Shown here: positions 15,001 to 30,000 of the stretch, one piece after another
Position numbering within the stretch: the first letter of the stretch is position 1
How the letters are laid out: each line of letters opens with the position of its first letter
DNA from: Tridacna crocea
Taxonomy: Eukaryota > Mollusca > Bivalvia > Cardiida > Cardiidae
NCBI GenBank assembly: GCA_943736015.1
Contig: OX031060.1
Span: 14,707,501 to 14,771,500, forward strand
Direction of reading: 5' to 3'
DNA length: 64,000 nt
The notes under the pieces: generated by a model
Seen by the model: only the letters and a program-made list of their open reading frames with translations
Databases searched by the model: none
What the model was told of the DNA's origin: nothing
Made by a program: the position numbers and the translations under genes

Positions 15001-18000
15001 CCTCAGCCTGCAGGCAACATGAGAAAATCTCCAGACTCTGCAGTGTGCAGGAAAGTAGTTTGTCATGTGCTTTAGGTCTGTAGGACAGTACAGATGTACA
15101 CTGAAACAAGAGATGAACATTAAAGAATATCTATTTGCATATGACAATACATGTATATTTTGAATATGAAATGATATCTTGACCCTTTATCAAAACAATG
15201 CATTTATTTTGTGTACAAATACAAGCAATAGGAACCCTCATGTCATCTATATGTATCCATCTTAACCCATTACCACTCAATCCCTACTTTTGATGCCCCT
15301 GAGAAAGAAGCCTTTTGAAAACATTGTGGGAAAAGGAGAAAATGCTGGTAACCAGCATTTTCTCCTTTCCCCACAGTGTTTTCTACCCTTTCCAGAACAA
15401 ATTTCTATTTTTCAGTCACCTTTTTTTTGTCGTCTGCAAATGCTTTCAATTTGGACCAGTCCAAAATTTTCTCGAGTGGTAATGGGTTAAGCTCTTTGCC
15501 TTGTTACTGGAGACCACTCCTTCATGCATGGCTTCCTCCCAATCTAAATAAAATACCTAACAACTGCATTAGGGAGATGTCTCTTTGGCTCAGTGTTTAT
15601 GGTATTGGTCCTTTAAGCCTCGAAAAACGAGGATCTTGTCCGCCATGAGATCAAATCCCACCAGATGTGTTTTGTATTTCAGCTATGCATTTGTTGTGAA
15701 TGTTCATGTTCATAAGAACCTCTGGCATACAACTTTTTGTGTATTCAAGAAGACCTTTCTTGAAAACATGGTGGTAAAATGGCAGATTGTTCATTATGGA
15801 GAGTTTTTTCTTTTGTAACAAAATTTTCATCTTTCTTCGTAATTTTGAAAACTCTTTACTAAACAAGAAAAAAATCAGCCACATCCGTATTGAAAAACAT
15901 TAACATAGACACCAAGTAACATTGTCTTTGAAAGGCAATTGCTGATTATCAACACTTACTTCTTTTCCCACACTGTTTCAGAAGCTTTATTCTTCAGGTA
16001 TGTTAAAGCAATGATTGGTAAAGGTTTAACCTTGATTCATGTTGATAGATATTTTACAAAAGTGTTAAGAAAGGCATAAACTTCAAAATTTGTATCAAGA
16101 GGTAATGAGTAAATATGCACAAAATGTGATCACCTTAACCCTTTACCAAACAATAGCTACTTTTAATGACCCTAAACAGGGAAGCCTTTAGAAAACATTG
16201 TGGGAATAGGAGAAAATGCTTGAAATCAGCATTTTCTCCTTTTCCCACAATTTTTTCTATCCTATCAATGACAAATTCTATCAATTGAGCTCTTTTTAAT
16301 TATCGTATGCGAATGCTTTCAATCTGTACAAATTTCCATTTTTGTTGTTAGATAAAGAGTTAAAAGCTATTCAATGGCATGATCAGTCACCCTATAGTAC
16401 TAACCTTCAGTATCACAGCATTAGAATCTATTGAGGCCAAGTTTTCCACCATGACAAACTGGGTATCTGTTACATTTAACTTAAATTCAAAAGGAACATC
16501 AGTCTGAAAAAAAAAATATAAGGATCAATATTTATACGAGTCATGCTCTGACAATAGGAAGCTTAATGCATCTCTGTGATGCATTATACTAAGCAAGTAA
16601 TAAAATACTTAAAGATCAATAACAGCATTTTTTTTAATGACAAACTTAATTACGAGGTACACTGGTCCTTGAACATACTGAAAATTGACCGATTTCTGTC
16701 TGGTGAAGAGATGAATTTAATTTCATTTAAACCTTTACCAATTAATCCCGGCTTTTCACAAACCCCGAGGAAGAAGTCTTCTGAAAACATTCCCACAATG
16801 TTTTCTGCTCTATTGGAAACAAATTTCAATTTTTGAGTTATATTTTATTTTTGTTTTCTGCTAGTGCTTTCAATTTGAACCAGTCTAAAAATTTGTTGTT
16901 TGGTAAAGGATTTATGGAAAGAATCTTGTTAGATCTTCTGCACATTTGCTCCAGGAGAAGACATGCTAAACTTAAATCTAACCTGTTCTACAAGAGGTCC
17001 TCGTTTGGTGATTATCCCCCCTGATGTTGTGACAGGACTTGTAGTTCTAGAGCCTTTTCCTGTAGATGAGGATGCTGTTGGGGAGCTGTTCTCCACCTCC
17101 ATGACTTCTGCATAAGTTTGGTCTGTTGACAAACAGTATTAATCTTTTACTCCACAGATACTCATTTCTACGTATTGCTTGTAGGAGCCTTTGGAAAACA
17201 TTGTGGCAAAAGGTGAAATTGCTCATGATGAGCAATTTCACCTTTTGTCACATATTTTCTATGCTATCAAAGGTGTCATATACACATCAGAAATGGTCTC
17301 ATCCTTGTTGCTATTAAGGGTCAATTACAGATACCATAGAAATGCCTTATGGGGTAAAGGGTTAAGTACATTAACCCTTTAACAAACAATCCCAGGTTCT
17401 TTTATGATCCTGTGAGAGAAGCCTTTTGAAAACATTGTGGGAAAAGGAGAAAATGTGGTAACCAGCATTTTCTCCTTTTCCCACAATAATTTCCACCCTT
17501 CTGGAAACAAATTTTAATTTTTGAATTAAGTTTATTTTGTTGTCTGCAAATGCTTTTAATTTGGACAAGTCTAAAATTTTGTCGTCTGGTCAAGAGTTAA
17601 GCTTGCAGTTTTCTTTCTCATTAATAATACTTCTGTCACATCATAGTAGCAGTCTGCTTCTATGGAATTTACCATACTAGGCTGCGATGTACAGTTCATT
17701 GTCCAAGGACATGCCAACATGACCAGCATTAGAAATTGGAATATCTCATCTACACACTTCAATATTCTGAAGCATGTTCTTGTTAAAACAGCCTAAAATT
17801 TGTTTAATTTTGGCTGTGTGTAGTAATTGACCTAGTTGTGTATTCATTTAACACTTTACCACATAATCCCGACTTTTAACAACCCTGTGAAAGAAAGCTT
17901 TTGAAAACATTGTGGTAACCAGCTTTTTGTCCTTTTCTCACAATGTTTTCTTCACTTCCCAAAACAAAATTTAATTTTTGATATACATCTGTTTTGTCAC

Positions 18001-21000
18001 CTGCAAATGCTTTTAATTGGGACCAGTCTAAGAATTTGTCGTTTGGTAAAGAGTTAACTCTTTACCAAATGAAGTTCTGGACTAGACCCAATCAGTGTAC
18101 CTAAAACGATGATTTCTGTTTATGATAGGGTAGAAAATATTGTTGGAAAAGAAGAAAATGCTGGCTACCAGTTAACTCTTTACCTACACAATCCAGACTT
18201 AGAACGACACTGAGAAAGCCTATAGAAAACATTGTGGGAAAAGGAGAAAATGCTGGTGAACAGCATTTTCTCCTTTTCCCAAAGTATTTACTATTCTATA
18301 AAAGCCACAAATTATTATATGAACCATATTTAATTTGTTGTCTGCATATGCTCTGAATTTGGTCCAGTTGAAAATTTTTTTGTTTGTTAAAGCATTAATC
18401 ATGTTTTAGTAGGAATTCACAAATACTTTTGTATTAAACCCTTTTCCCAACAATCCCGAATTTTAATGACGCTGCTGGTTATCATCATTTTCTCCTTTTC
18501 CCACAATGTTTTCTATAGGCTTCTTTCTCACAATCATTAAAACTCAAGATTGCATGGTAAAGACTCAAGGTGTCAATTTCTAATAAATTCAATATGCACC
18601 TACCAGCAATGAAGGGGTTTTCAGGTTTTGTTGCTATGAAATCCTGGACGGCTATCAGCCAATCAAAACTACAGAAAAGTTTCATGTTGTTAAGTATGAC
18701 CATAAACCTTGTTCCATCCAGAGATGACCTAAAGTGAAGTTCCATCTGTAGACAGTCATGGTTGGCAGTGTATGATGGCATCAGGATCTTCTCAAAAACA
18801 CTTGGTCTTTGGTTGATGGCAACATCTACAATATAATATGTCCATTAAGTTTTGGGCAATCTCAGGTTAACTCGTTACCAAACGACAATATTTTGGACTT
18901 GTCCAAATCTAAAGCATTTGCAGACAAAAAAAATAAAGTGACTGAAAATTTGAAACTTGTTTTGTGAAGGGTAGAAAATATTGTGGGAAAAGGAGAAAAT
19001 GCTGGTTACCAGCATTTTCTCCTTGGGTTAACAAAACTTTTTCAACTTTTTGCTTATGCGTTGAATTGATTTGTTTACCAGTGACAAATGATGAAAAATA
19101 TCTTTGTCTTTGCAAATGTAAAGAAACTGGACATTTAGATTTGGTGTTCAATGATGGGATGGTCGAAGGCGAGGCAGTGACATGACTCAACACAGCTGTG
19201 AACAAGTTTCCAGGTCCCGTGCCACCTGATATGACAGCGAACATACATGTATTAACACTTTTTAAGCTAATTTTACCTGTTTTTTGGTTTAAAAAATTAA
19301 AATCTAGTACAATGACAAAGATTGTTAGATTGTTAAAATCTAAATAGCTTCCTCTTCAAAAAATAAAAACACATATTACTTATTAAAAGTTACTTTTTGC
19401 AGGAGATCAAAACTGGAGATACCAGGGAGAAAGTTTTATGGCAGTTGCAATGTTCAAAACTATACATGTGTATCTTTTTTTTTTAATATCGGCATCCTCA
19501 CAATAAATATCTCAAACTCCTCATCACTACAACAAAATGTTCTTCATCATTGAGAATTCTTCATCAAATGTTTCTTGAGGGTAGTCTACATTCTCATACA
19601 AACTGTGTACAATATCTCAAGGAAAAAAGTAATAAAAGTTACTTGTCTATTTTTGTATAATCTAATGAGAAAAGGCATTACAAAAAGGTCAAGCAAGTAC
19701 ATATATACTTACCCCTAAATCTTGTATCACTTGCTAGTATTTCATGGGAAACCAAGTCTGTCTCTTTAGACTGATCTGAATAAGATTCATATGACAGCCT
19801 TGACCTCACAAGGTCCACCTTAGCAAGGCTGACCTCTGACCTTCCAGAATCCTGATCTGCATGGCAACTCAAAAGTTCAATTGTGACATTATGAAGGTTC
19901 ACAGCAAATGCTATCACAGTCCATACATCTCCACTCAAAACAGTCTGCAATCAGAAATTCAGTTGAATTAATGAAATGAGTCTACTTAAATGTTCTGTAC
20001 ATTTTTCTTCTGAGCTCAATCTACTTAAGCTACAACATCTTGACTGTTTGTTGGATTTTTTTTCAAAATCAATAGGGTTGAAGCTATTGACGAGTTAAAC
20101 AAACTTTGCAAGTTTCACAAAAATCTAGCAACAAATGCAGACTTTATCGCATAAAAAAGAATTGGAAATTTTCAACTGGAAATGGCTACTTTTCCCATTC
20201 TATTTATTGGATTTTTCTCAAAGTCAATAGGGTTGAAGCTATTGATCAGATACATAAACTGTGCAAGTTTCATGAAAATCTGACGAGAAATGCAGACTTT
20301 ATCGTGTAAAAAAGAATTTGAAATTTTCAACTTGAAATGGCTACTTTTCCTATATTGTTTGTTGGATTTTTCTCAAAATCAATAGGGTTGAAGCCATTGA
20401 TAAGATATATTATCTGTGCAAGTTTTACAAAAACCTGACAACAAATGCAGACTTTATCACGTAAACAAGAAAAAGACTAACAGACGGACAGATAGACAGA
20501 CGGACGGACGGACGACGGAAACCCTGCCATGACATAAGCTTTGCTGGCTTTCAGCCAGTAGAGCTACAAATTGGAGCAAAAAAAAAAAAAATGGAAAATA
20601 AACTAAAACATTTACCTGTATCTTTGGATCCTGCAAACTTGTAATAAGCTCTTTCTTAAAAGGCTCAAACTTTTCTCCCAGGTTGTGGTCTAGCAAGCCA
20701 CGGATCAGTTTGTATTGTGCAATATCTAAACAGCAATACACCGATGATAAAGAACCTTCTATACGGAAATCTGGGACAGCATGACTTCTGTCACCATCCA
20801 AATTTCTTTCAATTTTCAAATTAAGCATACATTTATCTTTGAGCAGCTTTGTACCCTGAAAAAACAATATGCCAATGAGTACACTGATATCTAACCTTTA
20901 GACTTTACCAAATGAAGCTTTAGACTTGTTAAAATTGAAGGTATTTGCAGGCAAAAAGTACCGGTAAATAAAGCTAAAGTGATTGCAATTGTCCTGAGTG

Positions 21001-24000
21001 GGTAGAAAATATTGTTGAAAAACGAGAAAACGCTGGCAAACCAGCATTTCCTCCTTTTCACACAATGTTCTTGAAAGTTTTATGCCTCGGGTAGTTAAAA
21101 CTCAAGAATAGTTTAAAAGTATTGATTTTACATTGATTAAGGAACAAGTTCTTACAACTTATACTAATTTCTCTTGATTCTGCTAGTTGGATTCTACACC
21201 AGTACTTGCACCAAATATGTGGGCCAATGGAAGATCCCCAAAGTTGACACCTACTACCAGGTATCAAACCTGGGTCCTTATGTTTAAGAGGCCGATGCTC
21301 TACCTCACAACCATGGTACCAGCCGATATAGCTCAGTAGGTAGAGCGTAGGACTTGTGAAAACAATGTCCTACAGGTTGTGGGTTCGAATCCCCGGCTGG
21401 CCAACTAATAATTACTAATAGTCTTTTGGATGAGACGCTAAACCGAGGTCCCGTGTGACGGTGCTACACACCGAGCACGTTAAAGAACCAGGCGGAATTC
21501 TCAGTAGTTTCGTCCTATATCCTTGCACTATCCCCCGTAACAACTAATTGTCTTCTGGGGGCGTTGCTCAGATGGGCAACCGGTAGCATCGATAAATAAA
21601 CGAAAATAATCAATCACAACCATGGACAACACATAATTCAGGTTTGTTTAGTAGAGAGTTAACTCATTACTAAACAGCAAAATTTTTGACTGGTCCAAAT
21701 CAAAGGAATTTGCAGACGACAAAATAAAACTGACTGAAGAATTGAAATTTGTTTTGTGAAAGGTAGAAAACATTGTGGGAAAAGGAGAAAATGCTGGTTA
21801 CCAGCATTTTCTCCTTTTCCCACAATGTTTTCTAAAGGCTTCTTTCTCAGGGGCGTCAAAAGTAGGGATTGTGTGATAATGGGTTAAACTCCGACCTCTG
21901 GAATGCCTAAACTTCATTTAACTCTTTACCACACGACAAAATTTTAGACTGGTCCAAATTGAAAGCATTTGCAGACGACAAATTAAATGTGACTGAAATA
22001 TTGAAATTTGGTCTGGGAAGGGTAGAAAACATTGTGGGAAAAGGAGAAAATGCTGGTTACCAGCATTTTCTCCTTTTCCCACAATGTTTTCAAAATGCTT
22101 CTTTCTCTGGGTTGTTAAAGTCTAGATTGTGTGGTAAAGAGTTAACCATGGAAAATGAGTTAATCCTTATTCTAACATGACATGCGAATTCGGCTCTATA
22201 AACACAGTGCAAGGAAAGCTTGGTAAAGTCTGCGACAATCCTTGTAGAGTGACGTCATTCTATATCGAGTGATGTCATTCAATGGGTGAGTTATTCAATG
22301 GAACATAATCTTCATCCGCATTTTAACTCCAAGTTTGTACTTGTTTTCCTTACTTTAAGAATTAGCCATGTTAGAATCAAAATAATCTTCTTTCTATCGT
22401 GGTTTATCATTCAATAAACCATGTTGTGAGTTATGAAGCGCAATGAATAAACCACTCGGGCTATCGCCCTCATGGATTATTTATTGTGCCTCCTAACTCA
22501 CAATCATGGTTTATTGAACAATAAACCACGATAGAAAGAAGATTATTTCTTAAATCACATGATGCTCATTTTTAACAATCCTTGGAAAGAAGCCTTATGA
22601 AAACATTGTGGATAAGGGGTTAAAAGAAATATTATTGCAAAAGCATAGCTATAATGAAAACAATAACATGATAAACTAAACAGCATCATGAAAAATATCA
22701 TAAAACAAAATAACATTTTGATGATTCATTTAAATGTAAAAAATCAGGAGCAAAAAAACAATTACCTGTCTTTGTATTATACAAGAAGGGAATTCCAGAT
22801 CTTGGTGAAAATCTCGGCATTTATAGTGTCTTTTTTCCACTCGCTCTGCAGAAAATAGATCCATATCTGTTAACCTAACATCCAACACATCTACGAGACA
22901 TCTGTGGCTGGTACTCTTTGTAGAAGTCCTTTCATCAGATAGTGTGTTAGGTCGCTCACTGAAGATAGCTGACACATTCTGATAAATATTTCCATTTGAA
23001 GCAGAACTGCCTTCTGACATTTGTGAAATTTCTCTTGAGAAAAATCGCCCTGAGGATGATAGGTCACAACCTGACCCTGACCTTGGTGAAGCGGGGTCAA
23101 CACTTGACCCTTCTGACATAACATCTGTAGGGTCAAAGATCTCCTGGTCATTGTCTCTAACATCAAGGTCAAGGCCACCATAAATACTTGCAGTCATGGG
23201 GTCGATATCTGACCTTGGTGGTAAAAGTTCATCAAACAAACTCTGTGTGAGAGGATGCGATGCTTGACCCTGGTTGACCTCTAATCGTGATACGCTGCTT
23301 CTTGATGATATAATTCCTCCTCTAGAACTGATATTGGACTTTTGAGAAGTTTGAGAATCTGACCGACTGATGTGATCTTTTTTTCCAACTCCGTCCATCT
23401 CCCCAACAATACCTGTTCCATTGGTTGGTGTGACATCATTGTCATACTTATTCTCATTAAATGTCCCTGGATCTCCCTCAAACTTAAACACGTTTTTCAC
23501 TGATAACTGTCCAAGGTCAGCCACAAGGACATCTGATGTCTTTGAACTGTGCGGAATTAGAATAATAGGGGAGCCAGCCTCTATGTCAAGCAATAACCTT
23601 GGATTGTGGAATGCAGTTTCATTTATCTGAAATAAGTCAAAAAATAATTATGCTACAGATCATATGCTTAACGCTTTACCTAACGACAAAATTTCTGATG
23701 AGCTCAAATTGAAAGCATTTTGCCGACGACAAAATAATTGTTAATCAAAAATTGAAATTTGAATTGGAAAGGGTAGAAAACCTTGTGGGAAAAGGAGGAA
23801 AATGCTGGTTACCAGCATTTTCTCCTTTTCCCACAATATTTTCAAAAGCTTCCTTCCTCAGGGTCGTTAACAGTCGGGATTGTGTGGTAAAGAGTTAACT
23901 TTACCAAAACAAAAAGAAGGAAAAAATCCAATGTTATTAGGACTCCGTAAATCAATAATTATGAAAACATCATGGAAAGCAGCAAAACCCTTTTTGCCCC

Positions 24001-27000
24001 ACAATGCTGCCTACCCTGTCAAAGAAAATCTTATCATTTGCCGCTTATTTGTCATCAGCAAATGATTTCAATATGGTAAAGTGTAACATTTTCTTTTCTA
24101 GGTGACCATTCATCAGTTTTGAACTTTTGATTTACTGTCAAGCAGCAGTTTCGTGTACATATATAGAACCACAAGTAAAAATACTGCCAACAATATTCAT
24201 GTAATTAAACAAATTTCAATCTTTTACTGAAAAAAAAAAAAAAATACACTACTAAATTTCATGCTTCTAGGCCCTTTTTTGTTGGGACTTTAATCAAAAT
24301 CCATATCAGTTGTCTTTTAAATTCTCTTTGGAGTACCCATCCTGCTTAATAACGCATTACAATATTCTGTCATGTACAAAAAATGTTCGGTAAATGTCCG
24401 TAAGTTAAATCATATTTCAGTCTGGCACATTTTGTTATCTAGGAGACGAATGGGCCAGAGCTACGGTTTCTGCCTTCAATTGATAAATTTATGGTGAAAT
24501 TCACTGGTTGTAATCATGAATTATCAAACAGTATAATCCGCCATTACTTCCCGATAAACTACTGGAAAGCATGAAACAGGAAATTTTACTGCATTCACCC
24601 GGGATATTTCATGGAAAGATCTAGGTCACAAAATAGATTTGTCCATGCACATAGTTTTAAAATCTCGTGGGCATTCTTGGAAATAAAGGGGCAATGCCGC
24701 ACATTGGATGCATCAGTGAGTAAGCTAGAATGACCACCACTGTTCATACAGAAAATATACATAAAAGTGAAAAGTGTCGTCCCTGGTCAGCCTGAGCAAT
24801 CCGTGCAGCCTGACCAGGGTCAACACTCTTCTCAGTTCCCAGATTGTTCCTTTTTCCAAGACAGTTCAAATTTCTGTCCACAAGTAATCTACTCACATAA
24901 TTTATGGCCCTTGCCCTTTCTCCTTCTGCTTTCACTTATAAGCTGCACCTCTTCCTACAACTTTCTATTCACAAACAATTACCTTTTTCCCAGCAGAGGC
25001 CGCTCTCATTCTACCTAGGATATCTTGTAACTGTAGAAACTGCTGAATAAAGCCCAGCATTTCAGCCTGAAACTTATTTGTGTGTGTATATCTCACAGAA
25101 GACATTGTAATCTTCAGTCTCATGTCAAATTCTTGCTTCAACATTGGATCTGGTACACCATATCTATCAAAAGCAACAATGTATATAAATACGGGTCTGT
25201 TTTTAATGCTTTACCATACAATCCTGAGTTTTAATGACCCTATGAAAAAAAGGATTTTGAAAACAATGTGTAATAAGGAGAAAGTACTGGTATTTTCTCC
25301 TTTTCCCACAATGTTTTTGGTCAGATTAACCCTTTACTCCATAGATACTCATTTCAACGCATTGCTTGTAGAAGCCTTTGGAAAACATTGTGGCAAAAGG
25401 TGAAATTGCTCGTGACGAGCAATTTCACCTTTTGTCACAATGTTTTCTATGCTATCAAAAGGTGTCATATACACATAAGAAATGGCTTCATCTTTGCTGT
25501 TATGTAGGGTCAATTAGAGATACTTTAGAAATGCCTTATGGGGTAAAGGGTTAAAGACAAAATCCATCAGTTCAGTCACATTTGATTTATTGTCTGTAAA
25601 TGCTTTGAATGTGGATCAATATGAAATATTGTTGCATAGTAAAAAGTTAAAACCTAGCAGTCATGCTCAACTGTATTCGTGCCCAATGCTTCAGATAATG
25701 AGAAACTTTCAAATTAAGACTGGAACTTGGTAAGAACAAGAGCTGTCATAGACGGATTATGCTCCCTGAACAGGTCCCTTTTTAGGAAAGTGAAGGCTGT
25801 CGGATAATGGTTTATCAATATCTCCTTAATATCTGAAGGGAATATTAGTAAAAACTGGAATTACACAAGAAACTCCGTTTTTGCAAGACACAGCCTCAAT
25901 TGGAAAAGGGGAAAAAAAAACATTGGCGCAATGTCCTAAGGAGCTCATATATGAAGTTTCATTTAATTGGGTCCAGGGGTTGTAGAGAATCACTTTGGAA
26001 GGATGGACTGAAGGACGGACAGACAGATAAACAAAAAAGCAACTATATGCTCACCTTTCTGGGAGCCCAAAAAAGGACAGAAAGATCTATAAATAAGGTA
26101 GTGTTTGCTATGTTTAAAAGTACATCTATATGAAAATTCACAATTTTGCAAAAGTCTGGTAAAGCAGACTTACAATTTTCGTAAATCTAATTTCGTAAAT
26201 CTGATGACTTTAAAACACATTTGTACTCTGAAATTTCATGCTCAGCCGTGATGATGACAAAAAAAGGTATTTTAATGACTGGGTAAGATCTCTTTATGAT
26301 TTCTCTATCACATAAAATTCGACATAGACTGAAGTTCTGGGCAATTTACATTTTACTACATCCTTAAAAAGTAATATTTTTTCATTTGATGTTCTTAACA
26401 AAAATGCAAGGTTTTTTGACAGAAAAGCATTACAGCTCTGTTTAAGTTTTTAGTTTGTTAGTACCAATAAAAAAAAACTAACAAAACTTCTGACAAATAC
26501 TTAACCCATTACCACTCAATCCCTACTTTTGACGCCCCTGAGAAAGAAGCCTTTTGAAAACACTGTGGGAAAAGGAGAAAATGCTGGTAACCAGCATTTT
26601 CTCCTTTTCCCACAGTGTTTTCTACCATTTCCAGAACAAATTTCTATTTTTCAGTCACCTTTATTGTTTTGTCTGCAAATGCTTTCAATTTGGACCAGTC
26701 TGAAATTTTCTCGTGTGGTAATGGGTTAAATAACACAAATTACCCAATACATTTTTTTCCCTAAACTGGAAGTCATTACTTACTTGAAGAAGTCAAACTC
26801 AAGTGCATGGTGACCAATGGTTAAGAACCTTTCTCTGTACAGTTGACCACTTGGTGAAAGATCTAAAATTGCCATACTTCCCAGCTGACCAGTCATGTTA
26901 AAGTTTCCATCCCGCAGGGAAACATGGGATGAAAGTTTGGAAATACTAGCCTCTGCAAATTGGTACTCTTGTTTATTCAAAACAATGGAGAGATTTTCAA

Positions 27001-30000
27001 CCTTGAAGTTTATCTCAGAATTCACCACAGCTTGGACATACACATCTGTTAAAAAACATAAATTCAGTGTATCCTGCAGAAAACTCTCTTGTTTCTTGTA
27101 GATCTGGTGCAAAAGTAGAAATTGTTCAAACAGATATTTTTTCATTTTTTACCCTTTACCACACAATCTCGACGTTTAACAACCCTGAGAAAGAAAACGT
27201 TTGAAAACATTGTAGGAAAAGGAGAAAATGCTGGTTTCCAGCATTTTCTTCTTTCCCACAATGTTTTCTACCCTTCCCATATTACATTTCAATTTTTGAT
27301 TCACAATCATTTTGTTGTCTTCAAATGCTTTCAATTTGGACTTGTCCAAAATTTTGTTGTTTGGTAAAGAATTAGAACAACAACTGCACTTGTATTAATG
27401 TAATACAAGCCAATTTCATGTTGATTACCCTTGTTTGATGAAGATTTCTTAAAAGTCATTTTCTGGTTACCAGCATTTTCTCCTTTTCCCACAATGTTTT
27501 CTACTCATCTAAAATCAAATTTCAATTTTATCAGTCATGTTTACTTTGACATCTGTAAATGCTCTCAATTTGGACAAGTCTAAAATCTTGTCTTTTGGTA
27601 AGGAGTTAAAAGATAAATACAAAAAAAGATTTATTTACCTGGATCAGTTGGCTGATTTTGTGGACTGGTTGTCTTGCCTTCTAAAATATCTATATCATGA
27701 ACTTTAGCACCCATTCCAAGAAAGTCCAAAAGCACAACCCAGGTTTGTTGATTAATCTTGGTTTCTAGACAGCTAAAGTCCACATCCACAAATCTCTTAG
27801 TTTCATTATATTTCTCTTTATACTCTGGGGAGTTCTTGTCCACCAACAGTAATGAGACAGTGACCAATTTTTCCTCTATTATGTCTTCACATGACATACT
27901 TCTGGACATGCGAGGTGAGGGGGGAGGTGTGCATGGACTGCCCCTGTAAGAGAAAATTTGCTTCCTACAAAAAACTGTACAACCGAGGATCTGACTATAA
28001 AGTATTGTCAAAAATTCTTATCACCTATAGAGTAAAGAGTTGTCTATTTGTGTTTACTAGGAAAGGCATAAATATTTTATGAATGTTTAACCCTTTACCA
28101 TACAATCTCTACTTTTGACAACCCAGAGAAAGAAGCATTTAGAAAACATTGTGGGAAAAGGAGAAAATGCTGGCAACCAGCATTTTCTCCTTTTCCTACA
28201 ATGTTTTCTTCCCACCCAAAACAAAAATCATTATTTCAGTAACATCTGTTTTGTTGTCTGCAAATCCTTTCAATCTGGACCAGTCTAATTTTTTTGGTTG
28301 TATGGTAATGAGTTAATAATGGGTTAATAAAGGCTGTGATAATTTCCACTTTCCAGCCTAGGAATTAACCCTTTACCACACAATGACTTTTAACGACCCC
28401 GAGGAAGAGGCCCTTTGAAAACTTTGTGGGAAAAGGAGAAAATGCTGGTAACCAGCATTTTCTACTTTTCCAACAAAGTTTTCTAATCTAAGAAATATTG
28501 CATTATTTGAGCCACTATGAAATTATCGCCTACAAATGCTTTCAATTTGGATAGGTCTAAAATTCTGCTATTTGGTAAAGGATTGTGCACATAATACAGG
28601 CTATTCAAAAGGCAAGTGATTCACCATCTATCTAATGGGGGGAAAAAACATTCCAAGAATGTTCCCAAAGGTTGGTAGATAGCCTGTATTTCTGATAAGA
28701 ATTGTTCAACATTTTTTAATAATTCTTGACCTGTTACCACACAACACAATTTTAGACCTATCCAAATTGAAAACACTTACAGACAACAATTTCAAAGTGG
28801 CACAAACGGTGCAAGTTTGCTTTGATAGGGTAGAAAACTTTGTGGGAAAAGGAGAAAATGCTGGTTACCAGCATTTTCTCCTTTTCGCACAAAATTTTCA
28901 AAAGGCTTCTTCCTCTGGGGCGTTCAAAGTCGTTATTGTGTGGTAAGGGGTTAAAGAAAAGGAGAACAAAACTCACTGAAAACTAAATTCAATACCTTTA
29001 ACTACTACTGGGGAAAAATACTTACTTTTGTTTTGCCTTTGTTGTCCCTGTTGTATGAGAGGACAGGAAAGCTTCCCCAAGGAAAGGTTTGGTGTAAATC
29101 GGTCTGTCAAGGTTTGAACCCTCAGCATATAGACTACTAGGTAGAGAGTGAGGCATGACAGGCACTGGCCTCAGGATAGCATTGTCAGGGCAGGACTGTG
29201 ACAGAAACTCTTGTGGCTTCATTTCTAGTGACTCGTCCTTTTTTGTTGACTTGGACACCATTATCTGTCGGTGCGGGGAACCTTCAGGTAGCAGCAGGTC
29301 ATCCATACTTAAGGATTTTAAAGACACATCAACTTTTGTGGTGGCCGTTTCAGATTTTAGAAACTCCAACAAAAACTGATGAAGTTTTAGTTCGACTATT
29401 CCTTGTTCTCCCTCCCCGAAATCTCCCCTTAGTTCCACACTGAATAAAGGCACTTCAAATCTGAATTTCTTTGTAACAAACCCTGATGATGAAGAAACTG
29501 TGTCTGAGGAAGCTTCTAAACTATCAGTTGGAGAATCATTTTGAAGGTTTCCTTCCATGACTGTGGCACTTAAATTACTATCACTTTGGGCTGATTTTGG
29601 ATCTCTACCTCTTTCAATATCTGCAGACGACAAGTAATCTGATGTCTGAAGGATCTGCTCATACACATTTTTTGACAGTACCAACTTGACTGGTGTCTGG
29701 ATTTTTGCCTTTATGTTCAGGACTGATGGTTGTGTGATATGGATAGAGTCTTGCCGTGTTTTGATGGGTATGTCAGGTGATATGTTTGGTAAACTGCCTT
29801 TATTAATTGTTGAGGCAGAGAAATGGTCAACAGTGACCTGTACCAATGTATCATACATAATAGGTGTGGCAGCTTCATCAGATAGACTCGCATCACTGAA
29901 TGACCATCTTTGCATGACAGACTTATCTCCAGATACTGCCCCTGATGGAGCCATCACTTGCTTGTCTGTGTCAACTGAATACAGATTCATGTTTCTCATT

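Noticed and set aside
17571-17762. Minus-strand ORF starting MKCVDEIFQF
   Set aside because: No VPS13 similarity, no usable splice sites in phase, and it runs into a MITE end.
21319-21402. tRNA gene
   Set aside because: A and B boxes are good, but the T stem has mismatches and the sequence continues into a SINE body with a conserved central domain.
22891-23481. Second frame over exon 25 (MVALTLMLETM and MREIQGHLM ORFs)
   Set aside because: Out-of-frame shadows of the Ser/Asp-rich linker in exon 25.
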